Shown: positions 17,132 through 25,695, counted from the stretch's first letter. The stretch is 64,000 bases of DNA from Labedella phragmitis (GCF_004078635.1 NZ_RZNB01000001.1:682001-746000); one strand, 5' to 3'. Notes: generated by a model not told the origin, from the letters alone. Numbers and translations: made by a program.

Positions 17132-17752
17132 TCAGCCTACGGCGGCGCCCCGCGTCTCCTCGGGCGCCGGCACGCTGTCCGACCAGGGCTGCCGACGCAT
17201 GCTCGCGAGTGCGACTCCCGCGAGCAGGGCCCCGAGCCCGCCGATCGCCATGTCCGCGATCGTGTCGTCGTAGGCGACGAAGATGTCGTCGCTCACGAAC
17301 GCCTTACCGAGCCACTCGATCATCTCCCATACGGCGCTCGCCGCGAGCCCGATGAGCGCGGTCAGCACGATCGGGACGGCCGCCGCGGCGGGGCCGGACG
17401 CGGGTGCCGTGATGATCTCCACGCGCGTGAGCAGGAGGAAGAGCATCGCGGCCACGACGCCCGTGCATGCGAGGTGGACCGCGAGGTCCCACCAGGAGAT
17501 GCTCGTGTACAGATCGAAGACGTTGCTCCAGGCGGCCACGAGCAGCACGATGCCGTAGACGAGGTCGACGAGCGGCCGCGCGGCGATGAAGCGGGGGAGG
17601 AGGAGCGCCGGGAGCACGAGGGCGAGCACGCCGGCGTCCGTCGCGCTCCACCAGACCGCGGCGGCCACGACGCTCAGGAGACCGAGGACGCGTACGACGT
17701 CGGCCGCGAGGGCCGTCCGGCCGTGCGGTCGCCGCAGGAAGTTCTCGATCAC
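17132..17752 (-). CDS. Multi-pass membrane protein, DUF2238/YjdF-like
   Basis: The 206-residue protein has about six hydrophobic helices. The motif SWWDLAVHLACTGVVAAMLF, the glutamate-bearing WEMIEWLGKAF and the polar AYDDTIADMAIGGLGALLAG follow the pattern of YjdF/DUF2238 membrane proteins (H in one helix, E in the next, then D-T-x-x-D). GTG is the start and overlaps the stop of the upstream EEP gene (GTGA), so the two are coupled. Function unknown. Confidence 0.78.
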   Translation of the reverse strand: MIENFLRRPHGRTALAADVVRVLGLLSVVAAAVWWSATDAGVLALVLPALLLPRFIAARPLVDLVYGIVLLVAAWSNVFDLYTSISWWDLAVHLACTGVVAAMLFLLLTRVEIITAPASGPAAAAVPIVLTALIGLAASAVWEMIEWLGKAFVSDDIFVAYDDTIADMAIGGLGALLAGVALASMRRQPWSDSVPAPEETRGAAVG

Positions 17753-18603
17753 GCGGTGTCCTCGGTGGCGGGGATCCGCAGCACGGCCTGAACGGGGAGG
17801 TGATCGGACGCCCACACGCCCGCCGGTCGCCGAGTGTTGATGCCGGCTCGCACGACCTCGATGCGCGGCGACGTCGCGATCCAGTCGATCCGCTTGCGGT
17901 CGTGGCGCGGCGCCCGATAGTTCGGGAACGTGCCCCACTCCGCCGTGAGGCGCTCGCCCGCGACCGACCACGCGTCCTCGAGCGTCGGGGTGTCGTCGTC
18001 TTCCGGAGCGAGCAGGGCGCGGATCGGCGCGGTGTGCTCGCCGGTGTTGAGATCACCCGTCACGATCGCGGGGAGGCCCTGCGCCGCGACGAGCGAGCGG
18101 ATCCGCTCCGCCGACCGCAATCGCGAGCGGCGTGAGAGGTGGTCGAAGTGGGTGTTGACCGCGAGGAAGCGTGACGAGGTCTCGCGGTCCCGGAACACGG
18201 CGCCGACGAGGATTCGCGGGACGAGGCTGCCCCAACTCGTCGATCCCGGGGTGTCGGGGCTATCGGAGAGGGACTGTTGCGTCCAGGCCTCGAGGTCGAG
18301 TCGCTCGGCGTCGAAGATGATGGGGCAGCCTTCACCCGTGCCGTCCGACTTCCGCCCGCGCCCCACCGAGTGGTATCCGCCACCGAGCGCGCGGCGGAGG
18401 AAAGCCGCTTGCTCGGGCATCGCCTCCTGCACGCCGAGGAGCGACGGCCGCTCTGCGCGCAGGAGCGCACCGACGGCGGGCCGACGGGTCTCCCAGCGGT
18501 CGGGGCTGCGCGACGACAACTGCGCGACGGGACGACGCACGTTGAACGTCATGACGTGCAGCTCCGGAGCGGCGACCGGGCCGATGAGGACGGATTCCGT
18601 CAT
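17749..18603 (-). CDS. Endonuclease/exonuclease/phosphatase (EEP) family hydrolase
   Basis: A 284-residue EEP-fold enzyme. LHVMTFNVRRP gives the first metal residue, LGVQEAMPEQ the glutamate, LAVNTHFDHLS and VTGDLNTGEHTAP the central D-x-N motif, RIDWIATS the next catalytic pair and GVWASDHLPVQAVL the final D-H. No signal peptide is visible, so it probably acts in the cytoplasm on a phosphodiester or phosphomonoester. Its stop is shared with the membrane-protein start downstream. ATG chosen at MTESVLIGP; longer starts would run into the idi stop region. Confidence 0.87.
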   Translation of the reverse strand: MTESVLIGPVAAPELHVMTFNVRRPVAQLSSRSPDRWETRRPAVGALLRAERPSLLGVQEAMPEQAAFLRRALGGGYHSVGRGRKSDGTGEGCPIIFDAERLDLEAWTQQSLSDSPDTPGSTSWGSLVPRILVGAVFRDRETSSRFLAVNTHFDHLSRRSRLRSAERIRSLVAAQGLPAIVTGDLNTGEHTAPIRALLAPEDDDTPTLEDAWSVAGERLTAEWGTFPNYRAPRHDRKRIDWIATSPRIEVVRAGINTRRPAGVWASDHLPVQAVLRIPATEDTA

Positions 18604-18629
18604 GGTCGTGGTCGACCTCGGACGCTCGA

Positions 18630-19148
18630 TCAGACCGTCGCGAGCAGGGGGAGCTGGAGGGTCAGCCACGGGCTGAACGCCCACGGCGTCGCCGCGATCG
18701 CCGTGTCGAGAGACGCCGGCTCGGCCCAGAACCACTCGACGACCTCGGTGGGCTCGGGCAGCACGGCGCTCGACGTCGTCGCGCGGTACACGGGGCAGAT
18801 CTCGTACTCGACGGTGCCGTCGGCGTCGACGGCGCGGTACCGGAAGTCGGGGAGCGCGAGCGTGAGCGAGTCCAGCTCGATGCCGAGTTCCGCGCGGGCG
18901 CGTCGGTGCACCGCGGCGTCCATGTCCTCGCCGGGTCCGGGGTGCCCGCAGAAGGAGTTGGTCCAGACGCCGGGCCAGGTCTTCTTCGAGAGGGCCCGGC
19001 GCGTCACGAGGATACGGCCGTCGGGGTCGGAGACGTGGCAGGAGAATGCGAGGTGCAGGGGCGTCGCGTCGGTGTGCACCGTGTCCTTGTCCGCGACGCC
19101 GATGGGGGTGCCGTCTTCGCTCAACAGGACTACTCGTTCCACGGTCAT
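18630..19148 (-). CDS. idi: Isopentenyl-diphosphate delta-isomerase, type I
   Basis: The 172-residue Nudix-fold enzyme interconverts IPP and DMAPP and so feeds the adjacent crt operon. The active-site cysteine is in TNSFCGHP (residue 67) and the catalytic glutamates in TVEYEICPVYR (residues 114-116). HLAFSCHVSD and the Nudix region AAVHRRARAELGI are also present. It is transcribed away from crtE from an overlapping divergent promoter. The frame stays open far upstream on this strand, across crtE, but this start lies next to the promoter and gives the normal length. Confidence 0.95.
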   Translation of the reverse strand: MTVERVVLLSEDGTPIGVADKDTVHTDATPLHLAFSCHVSDPDGRILVTRRALSKKTWPGVWTNSFCGHPGPGEDMDAAVHRRARAELGIELDSLTLALPDFRYRAVDADGTVEYEICPVYRATTSSAVLPEPTEVVEWFWAEPASLDTAIAATPWAFSPWLTLQLPLLATV

Positions 19149-19203
19149 GCCTCTATTCTCCGTCACTCTCGGGATGTCGTGGCCCGAGGGCACCGTCTCG
19201 CTC

Positions 19204-19241
19204 TTGTCAACATACTTAGACGGTCTAGTAAAAACTTTCAA
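19204..19241. promoter_or_regulatory. Overlapping divergent idi/crtE promoters with central operator
   Basis: On the minus strand TTGAAA, a 17-base spacer and TAAGTA form a good sigma-A promoter for idi. On the plus strand TTGTCA with TAGTAA after 16 bases can serve crtE. Both spacers contain TAGAC-G-GTCTA, flanked by TAC and GTA (TACtTAGACgGTCTAGTA), a near-perfect palindrome suited to a dimeric repressor of MarR type. The region is AT-rich compared with its surroundings. In Corynebacterium the crt operon is controlled by the MarR protein CrtR; no such gene is in this window. Confidence 0.65.
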
Positions 19242-19271
19242 CGATCGGGACCCGTCGGTTATGGTCGAGCA

Positions 19272-20342
19272 ATGGACTCCCACGATCTCGTGGTCGTCGC
19301 AGGCCGACGACTGCCCCGCGTCGACGAGGTGCTCGACGGTTGGTTCGAGGTCGCCGCCGCGCGCGCCGGTCGTTTCGGGTCGCGCTACGTCCACATCATC
19401 GAGAGCCTCCGACGCAACACCGCGGGCGGGAAGCGGTTCCGACCCCGCATGGTGCTCGCGGCCTACGAGAGCCTCGGAGGCACGGACATCGACGTCGCGG
19501 CCCGCGTCGCCGCCGCGTACGAGTTGCTGCACACCGCGCTCATCGTGCACGACGACGTCATCGACCGCGACTTCGTCCGCCGGGGTCGTCCCAACGTGTC
19601 CGGGAGCTATCGCGACCGCGCGACCACCGCCGGGATCCCGCTCCCGCTCGCCGAGCACCGCGGCATGTCCGTCGCCGTCGTCGCGGGTGATCTCGCACTC
19701 GCCGGTGCCTATCGGCTCGTCGACGAGGCGGGAGCCGACGAACTCACGCGCGGTCGACTCATCGAAATCCTCGACGACGCCGTCTCCGCCGCAGCCGCAG
19801 GGGAGTACGCCGATGTCGACTTCTCCCTCCACGTCGAGATGCCGTCGGTCGACGACATCGTCGAGATGGAGCGCCTCAAGACCGCGTGGTACTCCTTCGA
19901 GGCGCCGCTCCAAGCCGGAGCAGTGCTGGCCGGGGCGTCGCTGCCCACGATCGACGCGCTCGGCGTCTTCGGACGGAACATCGGTATCGCCTACCAGATC
20001 GTCGACGACGTCCTCGGCGTCTTCGGCGAGGAGGGCGTGACGGGCAAGAGCTCGGTCGGAGACCTCCGGGAGGGGAAACGGACGGTGCTCATCGCGCACG
20101 CAGCGACCCGCCCGGAATGGAACACCGTGCGCGGGCTCTTCGGCGATCCGGCGCTCGACGACGACGGCGCCGCGCGTCTGCGCGACGCGATCGCCGCGAG
20201 CGGCGCTCGCACGTTCGCGGAGCTGCTCGCCGCCGACTACGCGAATCGTGCATGGGAGGCGCTCGCCGATGGCGCCGTCCCCGCTTCGACGCGCGACGAG
20301 CTCGCTCCCGTGGTCCGCGCGGTGCTGGAGCGCACGCGGTGA
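19272..20342 (+). CDS. crtE: Geranylgeranyl diphosphate synthase
   Basis: The 356-residue polyprenyl synthase extends FPP with IPP to give GGPP, the C20 precursor of carotenoids. Key motifs are GGKRFRPRMVLAAYE, the first Asp-rich motif HDDVIDRD (D94, D95, D98), the RGRP arginines just after it and the second motif YQIVDDVLG followed by GKSSVGDLREGKRTVL. The second motif reads DDVLG, as in many actinobacterial short-chain synthases. ATG chosen because the nearby upstream ATG is out of frame. It is the first gene of the crt operon. Confidence 0.95.
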   Translation: MDSHDLVVVAGRRLPRVDEVLDGWFEVAAARAGRFGSRYVHIIESLRRNTAGGKRFRPRMVLAAYESLGGTDIDVAARVAAAYELLHTALIVHDDVIDRDFVRRGRPNVSGSYRDRATTAGIPLPLAEHRGMSVAVVAGDLALAGAYRLVDEAGADELTRGRLIEILDDAVSAAAAGEYADVDFSLHVEMPSVDDIVEMERLKTAWYSFEAPLQAGAVLAGASLPTIDALGVFGRNIGIAYQIVDDVLGVFGEEGVTGKSSVGDLREGKRTVLIAHAATRPEWNTVRGLFGDPALDDDGAARLRDAIAASGARTFAELLAADYANRAWEALADGAVPASTRDELAPVVRAVLERTR

Positions 20343-21202
20343 CGGGAGGACGGCAGTACGACGCGGTCGCCGTCGAGGCCGCCGCGCTCGTGATCCGCCG
20401 CTACTCCACGTCGTTCGGCCTCGCCGCTCGACTGCTGTCACCGTCCGTGTGCCGAGACGTCCGGAGCATCTACGCCCTCGTGCGCATCGCCGACGAGATC
20501 GTCGACGGCGCCGCGAGCGACGCGGGCCTCGACGACGCATCGATCATGCGAACCCTCGACGAACTCGAGACGGAGACGGAGCGCGCGATCGCGATCGGCT
20601 ACAGCGCCAACCTCGTCGTGCATGCGTTCGCGCTCACCGCCCGCCGGGCCGGGATCGACGCGTCGCTGACGCGGCCGTTCTTCGCCTCGATGCGCGCGGA
20701 CATCACAGATGTCGAGCACACGCCCGAGAGCTTCGACGCGTACGTCTACGGCTCGGCGGAGGTCGTCGGCCTCATGTGCCTGCGGGTGTTCCTCGTGGGC
20801 GAGCGGAAGAACGCGGCGGAGACGGCGCGGCTCGAGGAGGGCGCCCGGCGGCTCGGCGCCGCCTTCCAGAAGGTCAACTTCCTTCGCGACCTCGCCGCCG
20901 ACTTCGCGGGACTCGGGCGCAGCTACTTCCCGGGCATCAGGGTCGACGCGTTCTCGGAGGCCGACAAGACGCGGCTTCTCGACGACATCGACGCCGACCT
21001 CGCCGCGTCGGCGGCGACGATCGCGGGTCTCCCGGCGTCGTCGCGTCGCGCGGTCGTGCTCGCGCACGACCTCTTCGCGGAGCTCTCCCGTCGCATCCGT
21101 TCGACGTCGGCCTCCGAACTCGTCACGACGCGCGTGCGCGTCCCCAACCCCGTCAAGATGAGGATCGCCGTGAACGCAGCCAGGGGAGCGCGGACCCGAT
21201 GA
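20339..21202 (+). CDS. crtB: Phytoene synthase
   Basis: The 287-residue enzyme condenses two GGPP to 15-cis-phytoene. The two Asp-rich motifs appear as VRIADEIVDG (DExxD) and VNFLRDLAADF (DxxxD), with RRYSTSFGLAARLL at the N-terminus and YVYGSAEVVGLMCLRVF in the centre, all family hallmarks. GTG start overlaps the crtE stop (GTGA). Confidence 0.95.
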   Translation: MTGGRQYDAVAVEAAALVIRRYSTSFGLAARLLSPSVCRDVRSIYALVRIADEIVDGAASDAGLDDASIMRTLDELETETERAIAIGYSANLVVHAFALTARRAGIDASLTRPFFASMRADITDVEHTPESFDAYVYGSAEVVGLMCLRVFLVGERKNAAETARLEEGARRLGAAFQKVNFLRDLAADFAGLGRSYFPGIRVDAFSEADKTRLLDDIDADLAASAATIAGLPASSRRAVVLAHDLFAELSRRIRSTSASELVTTRVRVPNPVKMRIAVNAARGARTR

Positions 21203-22779
21203 GACCGCGACACGGGGCGCCCGAGCGCACGGTCGTGATCGGCGGCGGCATCTCCGGGCTCGCGACGGCGGCCCTGCTCGCGCGCAGCGGCCGTGACGTC
21301 ACCCTGCTCGAGAAGAACGACGAGCTCGGCGGCCGCGCGAGCCTGCTCGAACGGGACGGCTTCCGCTTCGACCTCGGTCCCAGCTGGTTCCTCATGCCAG
21401 AGGTCTTCGATCACTTCTTCCGGCTCATGGGCACGTCGTCGGCCGAGCAGCTCGATCTCGTGCGGCTCGAGCCCGGCTACCGCGTCTTCTCGGAGGGCCA
21501 CGCCGACCCCATCGACATCGCCGCGACGCGAGCCGAGAACGTCGCGCTCTTCGAGGCCATCGAGCCCGGATCGGGAGCGCGCCTCGAGCGCTACCTCGAC
21601 TCCGCCGGCGAGGTGTACGAGCTCGCGAAGAAGCGCTTCCTCTACACGACCTTCGAATCGCTCACGCCGCTCCTCGCCGCCGACGTGATCCGGGAATTGC
21701 CCCGCTTCGCGAAGCTCTTCGGCACCGACCTCGACTCGGCGGCGGGCTCCGTCGTGTCCGACACGCGATTGCGTCAGATCCTCGGCTACCCCGCGGTCTT
21801 CCTCGGGTCGTCGCCCTATTCCACGCCGAGCATGTACCACCTCATGAGCCACCTCGATCTCGAGGACGGCGTGTACTACCCGCGCGGCGGCTTCGCCCGT
21901 GTGATCGAGGCGATCGCCGGCCTCGCCCGTGAAGCCGGTGTGCGGATCGAGACGGGCGCGACCGTCCGACGCATCCGGACGGAGTCCGTGGGGCGGCGCC
22001 GAGCCCGCACCACGGGCGTCGATTGGACCGACGCCGCGGGCGCGACACACGTCGAGGAGGTGTCGGTCGTCGTGTCGGCAGCCGATCTCCACCACACCGA
22101 GACGAAACTGCTTCCTCCCGCGCTGCGGACCTACCCGCAGTCCTACTGGGACAAGAAGACGCCGGGACCGGGAGCCGTACTGCTCTCGCTCGGTGTCCGC
22201 GGTGAGCTTCCGCAGCTCCTCCACCACACCCTCTTCTTCACGACAGACTGGCGCGCGAACTTCGATGCGATCGGCGGATCGTCTCCGCACATTCCCGATC
22301 CGGCATCGCTCTACGTCTGCAAGCCGAGCGCGACCGACGACGTCGCCCCGGAGGGGCACGAGAACCTGTTCGTGCTCGTCCCCATCCCGGCGGACCCCAC
22401 CCTCGGGGGTGGTTCGAGCGACACGATCCGCGCCGCTGGCGATCGTGCGATCGCCCAGATCGCCGAGTGGGCGGACATCCCGGACCTCACCGAGCGCATC
22501 ACGGCCCGCCACGACGTGGGGCCGGCGGACTTCGTCGAGTCGATCAACGCGTGGCGCGGAACGATGCTCGGCCCGGCGCACACGCTCGCCCAGTCTGCGC
22601 TCTTCCGCGCGGGCAACGTCAGCAAACGGGTCGACGGCCTCGTCTACGCCGGCGGGTCGACGATCCCCGGCATCGGGCTCCCGATGTGCCTCATCAGCGC
22701 CGAGCTCGTGGTCAAGCGGCTGAACGGCGACACGTCGACGGAGGCGCTCCCCGTCCCCCTCCCGACGGGGCGCGAGTGA
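21199..22779 (+). CDS. crtI: Phytoene desaturase (lycopene-forming)
   Basis: The 526-residue FAD enzyme carries the dinucleotide motif VVIGGGISGLATAALLARSG followed by VTLLEKNDELGGRAS, and the C-terminal signature RVDGLVYAGGSTIPGIGLPMCLISAELV of CrtI desaturases. It converts phytoene to lycopene in four steps at the membrane. ATGA overlap with crtB. Length is normal for bacterial CrtI. Confidence 0.96.
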   Translation: MRPRHGAPERTVVIGGGISGLATAALLARSGRDVTLLEKNDELGGRASLLERDGFRFDLGPSWFLMPEVFDHFFRLMGTSSAEQLDLVRLEPGYRVFSEGHADPIDIAATRAENVALFEAIEPGSGARLERYLDSAGEVYELAKKRFLYTTFESLTPLLAADVIRELPRFAKLFGTDLDSAAGSVVSDTRLRQILGYPAVFLGSSPYSTPSMYHLMSHLDLEDGVYYPRGGFARVIEAIAGLAREAGVRIETGATVRRIRTESVGRRRARTTGVDWTDAAGATHVEEVSVVVSAADLHHTETKLLPPALRTYPQSYWDKKTPGPGAVLLSLGVRGELPQLLHHTLFFTTDWRANFDAIGGSSPHIPDPASLYVCKPSATDDVAPEGHENLFVLVPIPADPTLGGGSSDTIRAAGDRAIAQIAEWADIPDLTERITARHDVGPADFVESINAWRGTMLGPAHTLAQSALFRAGNVSKRVDGLVYAGGSTIPGIGLPMCLISAELVVKRLNGDTSTEALPVPLPTGRE

Positions 22780-23105
22780 GCCTCGTCTACCTCGCTGCCC
22801 TGCTCGTGTCGATCACGGGCATGGTCGTGCTCGACCGGAGGTTCGGCCTCTTCTTCTGGTCCGATGCACGGCGCGCGGCGGTCGTGCTCGCGGCCGGCGT
22901 CGTTGTCTTCCTCGTCTGGGACCTGTTCGGCATCGGCCTCGGCATCTTCTTCCGCGGGCAGACGCCGTTCATGACGGGCGTGCTCGTGGCGCCGGAGGTC
23001 CCCGTCGAGGAGATCTTCTTCCTCGTCCTGCTCTGCTACCTGTCCATGAACGTCTTCGGTGCGGTCTCCCGCGTCGGCCGTGACACGAGGGAGGAACGAC
23101 GATGA
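22776..23105 (+). CDS. crtYe: C50 carotenoid cyclase subunit CrtYe
   Basis: A 109-residue membrane protein of the heterodimeric lycopene-cyclase type (lycopene cyclase domain), with three helices and the conserved acidic motif APEVPVEEIFFLVLLCYLSM. With CrtYf it closes the epsilon rings on the C50 chain made by CrtEb. GTG start overlaps the crtI stop. Length is usual for this subunit. Confidence 0.92.
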   Translation: MSLVYLAALLVSITGMVVLDRRFGLFFWSDARRAAVVLAAGVVVFLVWDLFGIGLGIFFRGQTPFMTGVLVAPEVPVEEIFFLVLLCYLSMNVFGAVSRVGRDTREERR

Positions 23106-23425
23106 CGTACACGCTCCTCAACCTCGCGTTCCTCGTCCCGGCCGCCGCCCTCGCTCTCGTCGCGACGGTCCGCGCATCCGATCGCCGCCGCTTCCTCCGC
23201 GGCCTCGGACTCACCCTCCTCGTCGTCCTCGCGCTCACCGCCGTCTTCGACAACGTGATGATCGGCATCGGACTCGTGGCGTACGAGCCCGAGCACTTGT
23301 CGGGCGTCTTCGTCGGAATCGCCCCGATCGAGGACTTCTCCTACGCTGTGTTCGCGGCGGTCGTCCTGCCGTCGTTGTGGAGCCTGCTCCGCCCGTCCCG
23401 TCGGAGGCCCCGTGCGCACGCTTGA
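23102..23425 (+). CDS. crtYf: C50 carotenoid cyclase subunit CrtYf
   Basis: A 107-residue membrane protein, second half of the cyclase. VFDNVMIGIGLVAYEPEHLSGVFVGIAPIEDFSYAVFAAVVLP carries the F-D-N, Y-x-P and P-I-E-D-F motifs of the family. It starts within the crtYe stop (ATGA) and its own 3' end overlaps the crtEb start by 14 bases. Confidence 0.92.
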   Translation: MTYTLLNLAFLVPAAALALVATVRASDRRRFLRGLGLTLLVVLALTAVFDNVMIGIGLVAYEPEHLSGVFVGIAPIEDFSYAVFAAVVLPSLWSLLRPSRRRPRAHA

Positions 23426-24362
23426 ACAACTCCTGCTCTCGTCGAGGCCGCTCTCGTGGATCAATACGGCGTTCCCCTTCGCCGCGGCGTACTACCTTGC
23501 GACGCGCGAGCTCGACGTCACGTTCTGGCTCGGAACGATCTACTTCCTGATCCCGTACAACCTCGCGATGTACGGGATCAACGACATCTTCGATTACGAG
23601 TCGGATCTGCGCAATCCGCGGAAGGGCGGCGTGGAGGGCGCCGTGCTCGACCGGACCCTCCACCGGACGACGATCATCGCGGTGCTCGTCACGAACATCC
23701 CGTTCGTCGTCGTGCTCGTGCTGCTCGGCTCCCCGGTGTCATGGCTCGTCCTCGCCGTGAGTCTCTTCGCCGTCGTCGCGTACAGCGCGAAAGGGCTGCG
23801 ATTCAAGGAGGTGCCCTTCCTCGACTCGATCACGTCGAGCACGCACTTCGTGTCGCCGGCGGCGTACGGGCTGGCGCTCGCGGGCGTCGTCGTCGAGCCC
23901 TCGCTCGTCGCCCTGCTCGCCGGCTACTTCCTGTGGGGGATCGCGAGCCACGCCTTCGGTGCCGTGCAGGACGTCATCGCCGATCGAGCCGGCGGGATCG
24001 CGTCGATCGGCACGGTGCTCGGAGCGAGGGCCACCGCACGCTTCGCGCTCCTCGCCTACGTGATCGGGGGCCTGCTGCTCCTCGGTACGACGTGGCCGGG
24101 ACCGCTCGGCGCCCTCCTCGTGCTGCCGTACGTCGCGAACGTCGCGCCGTTCTGGAACGTCACGGACGAGACGGCGGAGTCGGCGAACCGTGGCTGGAAG
24201 CGGTTCCTCTGGCTTAACTTCCTGACGGGATTCCTCGTGACGATGCTCCTCATCTGGTACGCCCTCTCCACCCCCTCGGTGCCTGAAAATCCCCTACGTG
24301 CATCGAATTGCGAGTACGGAGGGGATTTTCAGGGGGGCCAGGACGGGAGAAGCGCGTTCTAG
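23412..24362 (+). CDS. crtEb: Lycopene elongase (C50 forming), with element-derived C-terminus
   Basis: A UbiA-type membrane prenyltransferase of 316 residues that adds two C5 units to lycopene, giving flavuxanthin, the decaprenoxanthin precursor. The first Asp-rich motif is YGINDIFDYESD and the second AVQDVIADRAGGIASIGT; eight or so helices follow. GTG start. The last catalytic-family helix ends at LLIWYALSTPS; residues 291-308 (PENPLRASNCEYGGDFQG) are translated from a palindromic repeat, so the natural tail was probably replaced by insertion. Confidence 0.93.
   Translation: MRTLEQLLLSSRPLSWINTAFPFAAAYYLATRELDVTFWLGTIYFLIPYNLAMYGINDIFDYESDLRNPRKGGVEGAVLDRTLHRTTIIAVLVTNIPFVVVLVLLGSPVSWLVLAVSLFAVVAYSAKGLRFKEVPFLDSITSSTHFVSPAAYGLALAGVVVEPSLVALLAGYFLWGIASHAFGAVQDVIADRAGGIASIGTVLGARATARFALLAYVIGGLLLLGTTWPGPLGALLVLPYVANVAPFWNVTDETAESANRGWKRFLWLNFLTGFLVTMLLIWYALSTPSVPENPLRASNCEYGGDFQGGQDGRSAF
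24282..24333. repeat. Palindromic element A, copy 1
   Basis: CCTGAAAATCCCCT and its exact complement AGGGGATTTTCAGG enclose 24 partly paired bases. The same outer arms occur near 34.15 kb (perfect) and 38.6 kb (degenerate). This copy lies inside the 3' end of crtEb and could also act as a transcription terminator for the crt operon. Confidence 0.8.
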
Positions 24363-24365
24363 GAT
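24360..24365 (+). promoter_or_regulatory. Possible -10 box of the lacI-type gene
   Basis: TAGGAT coincides with the crtEb stop codon and lies 39 bases before the regulator start, leaving room for its GGAGGG ribosome site. No clear -35 was found. Confidence 0.35.
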
Positions 24366-24404
24366 GAGGCGGATGAGCGGGACGCGACGGAGGGGGACGG
24401 TGCG

Positions 24405-25505
24405 ATGAGCGCGAAGGCCCCGACGGTGTACGACGTCGCGGAGCACGCGGGAGTGTCGATCGCGACGGTGTCGCGCGTTCTGCGCCGCCCCGCCGACGTC
24501 CGCGAGGCGACACGCGAGCGCGTCCTCGCGTCCGTGCGCGCCCTCGGCTACGTCCCGAGCGCGAGCGCACGCGGTCTGGCTGCCCGCCGCACGGGTGTCG
24601 TCGGCCTCTTCTTTCCGGACTTCGACGCGATGCGCGAGACGACGTCGTTCGTCCCCGACCGGAGCGGAACCGTTCCCGTCGTGCGCGACCACGCGTCGGA
24701 CGACGACGGCGCGGCCGGCTCCGACCTCCTCTACTTCGACGAGGTGCTCCGCGGCGCCGAGATCGAGGCGTGGCGGAACGGCTTCGTCCTGCTCGTCGGG
24801 GTCGGTCGCGGGGCCGATTCGCACACGATCGTGTCGGACATCGCCGGTCGGGTCGACGGTCTCGCCGTCCTCGCCGGGAGCGTGCCGGACGAGATGCTCG
24901 AGCACATCGCGCGCCGGATCCCCGTCGTCCTGATCGCGGGTCCTCGTCGCGACGACGACTTCGACCATGTGAGCGTCGACAACCGTGCCGGCATGCGCGC
25001 GCTCGTCGAGCACGTCTTCGCCGCGCGCGAGGCAGACGGCATGCTCTACATCCGCGGCAGCATCGAGACGCCCGACGACATCGAGCGCTACGAGGGCTTC
25101 CAGGACGCGATCGCCGCGCATCCGATCGAGACACGGCCGGGCGTGAGTGTCGTGAGCGCGGAGTTCTCGCGCGACCGGGCGCGCGACGTCGCCACGTCGC
25201 TCGTCTCCTCCGGTCACATCCCCGATGCGATCGTCTGCGCGAACGACCAGATGGCGCTCGGCGTGCTCGACGCGTTGCAGGCGCACGGGATCGCGGTCCC
25301 CGGTCGGGTCCTCGTGGCGGGCTTCGACGGCATCGACGCCGGGCGACACTCGGTTCCTCGCCTCACGACGGTGCGTCAGCCGATGGAGGATCTCGGGCGC
25401 GCGGCGGTACACGTGCTCTCCGGCCGACTCGGCGACCCGTCGCAGCCGCCCGTGACGCTCCGACTGCCGGTGAGTGTTCTCGTCCGGGAGAGCACCGCCC
25501 CCTGA
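24405..25505 (+). CDS. LacI-family transcriptional regulator
   Basis: The 366-residue protein has a classic LacI headpiece (TVYDVAEHAGVSIATVSRVLRRPADVREATRERVLASVRALGYVPSASARGLAARRTG) and a periplasmic-binding-protein-like effector domain ending in VLVAGFDGIDAGRHSVPRLTTVRQPMEDLGRAAVHVL. It probably represses the adjacent importer/beta-glucosidase operon: a perfect 14-base operator with a central CG overlaps that promoter about 200 bases downstream of this stop. A low-conservation insertion (DFDAMRETTSFVPDRSGTVPVVRDHASDDDGAAG) follows the first core strand. Confidence 0.93.
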   Translation: MSAKAPTVYDVAEHAGVSIATVSRVLRRPADVREATRERVLASVRALGYVPSASARGLAARRTGVVGLFFPDFDAMRETTSFVPDRSGTVPVVRDHASDDDGAAGSDLLYFDEVLRGAEIEAWRNGFVLLVGVGRGADSHTIVSDIAGRVDGLAVLAGSVPDEMLEHIARRIPVVLIAGPRRDDDFDHVSVDNRAGMRALVEHVFAAREADGMLYIRGSIETPDDIERYEGFQDAIAAHPIETRPGVSVVSAEFSRDRARDVATSLVSSGHIPDAIVCANDQMALGVLDALQAHGIAVPGRVLVAGFDGIDAGRHSVPRLTTVRQPMEDLGRAAVHVLSGRLGDPSQPPVTLRLPVSVLVRESTAP

Positions 25506-25690
25506 AAGTGCTACACCCGCACGAGGGCGCCACGTGCACCTGGCGCCCTCGTTGCGAAGCGAGCGCCTTCGAGCGAGTCGTCAGTGGTACCGACCGCCCC
25601 CAACCGGTTCGTGGGTCGCGATGTGAGGGCTCTAGTTCGGTGTCGAGGGCGGTATCCACAATTGGCGCCCTCGTGCGGGTGTAGCCCTTT
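25505..25690. repeat. Long inverted repeat / MITE-like element D
   Basis: Two 23-base perfect inverted arms (left 25510-25532, beginning GCTACACCCGCACGAGG; right 25663-25685) extend to 28 bases with one mismatch and enclose 130 bases. The left arm also pairs with an inner copy (ACGAGGGCGCCA with TGGCGCCCTCGT), giving a second hairpin. The left end begins on the last base of the LacI stop codon. The interior has no coding potential I can support. No other copy is in this window. Confidence 0.75.
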
Positions 25691-25695
25691 GGTGG

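Noticed and set aside
19149-20540. N-terminal extension of the idi frame across crtE
   Set aside because: The extension is antisense to crtE and has shadow composition; Idi has normal length from the promoter-proximal ATG.
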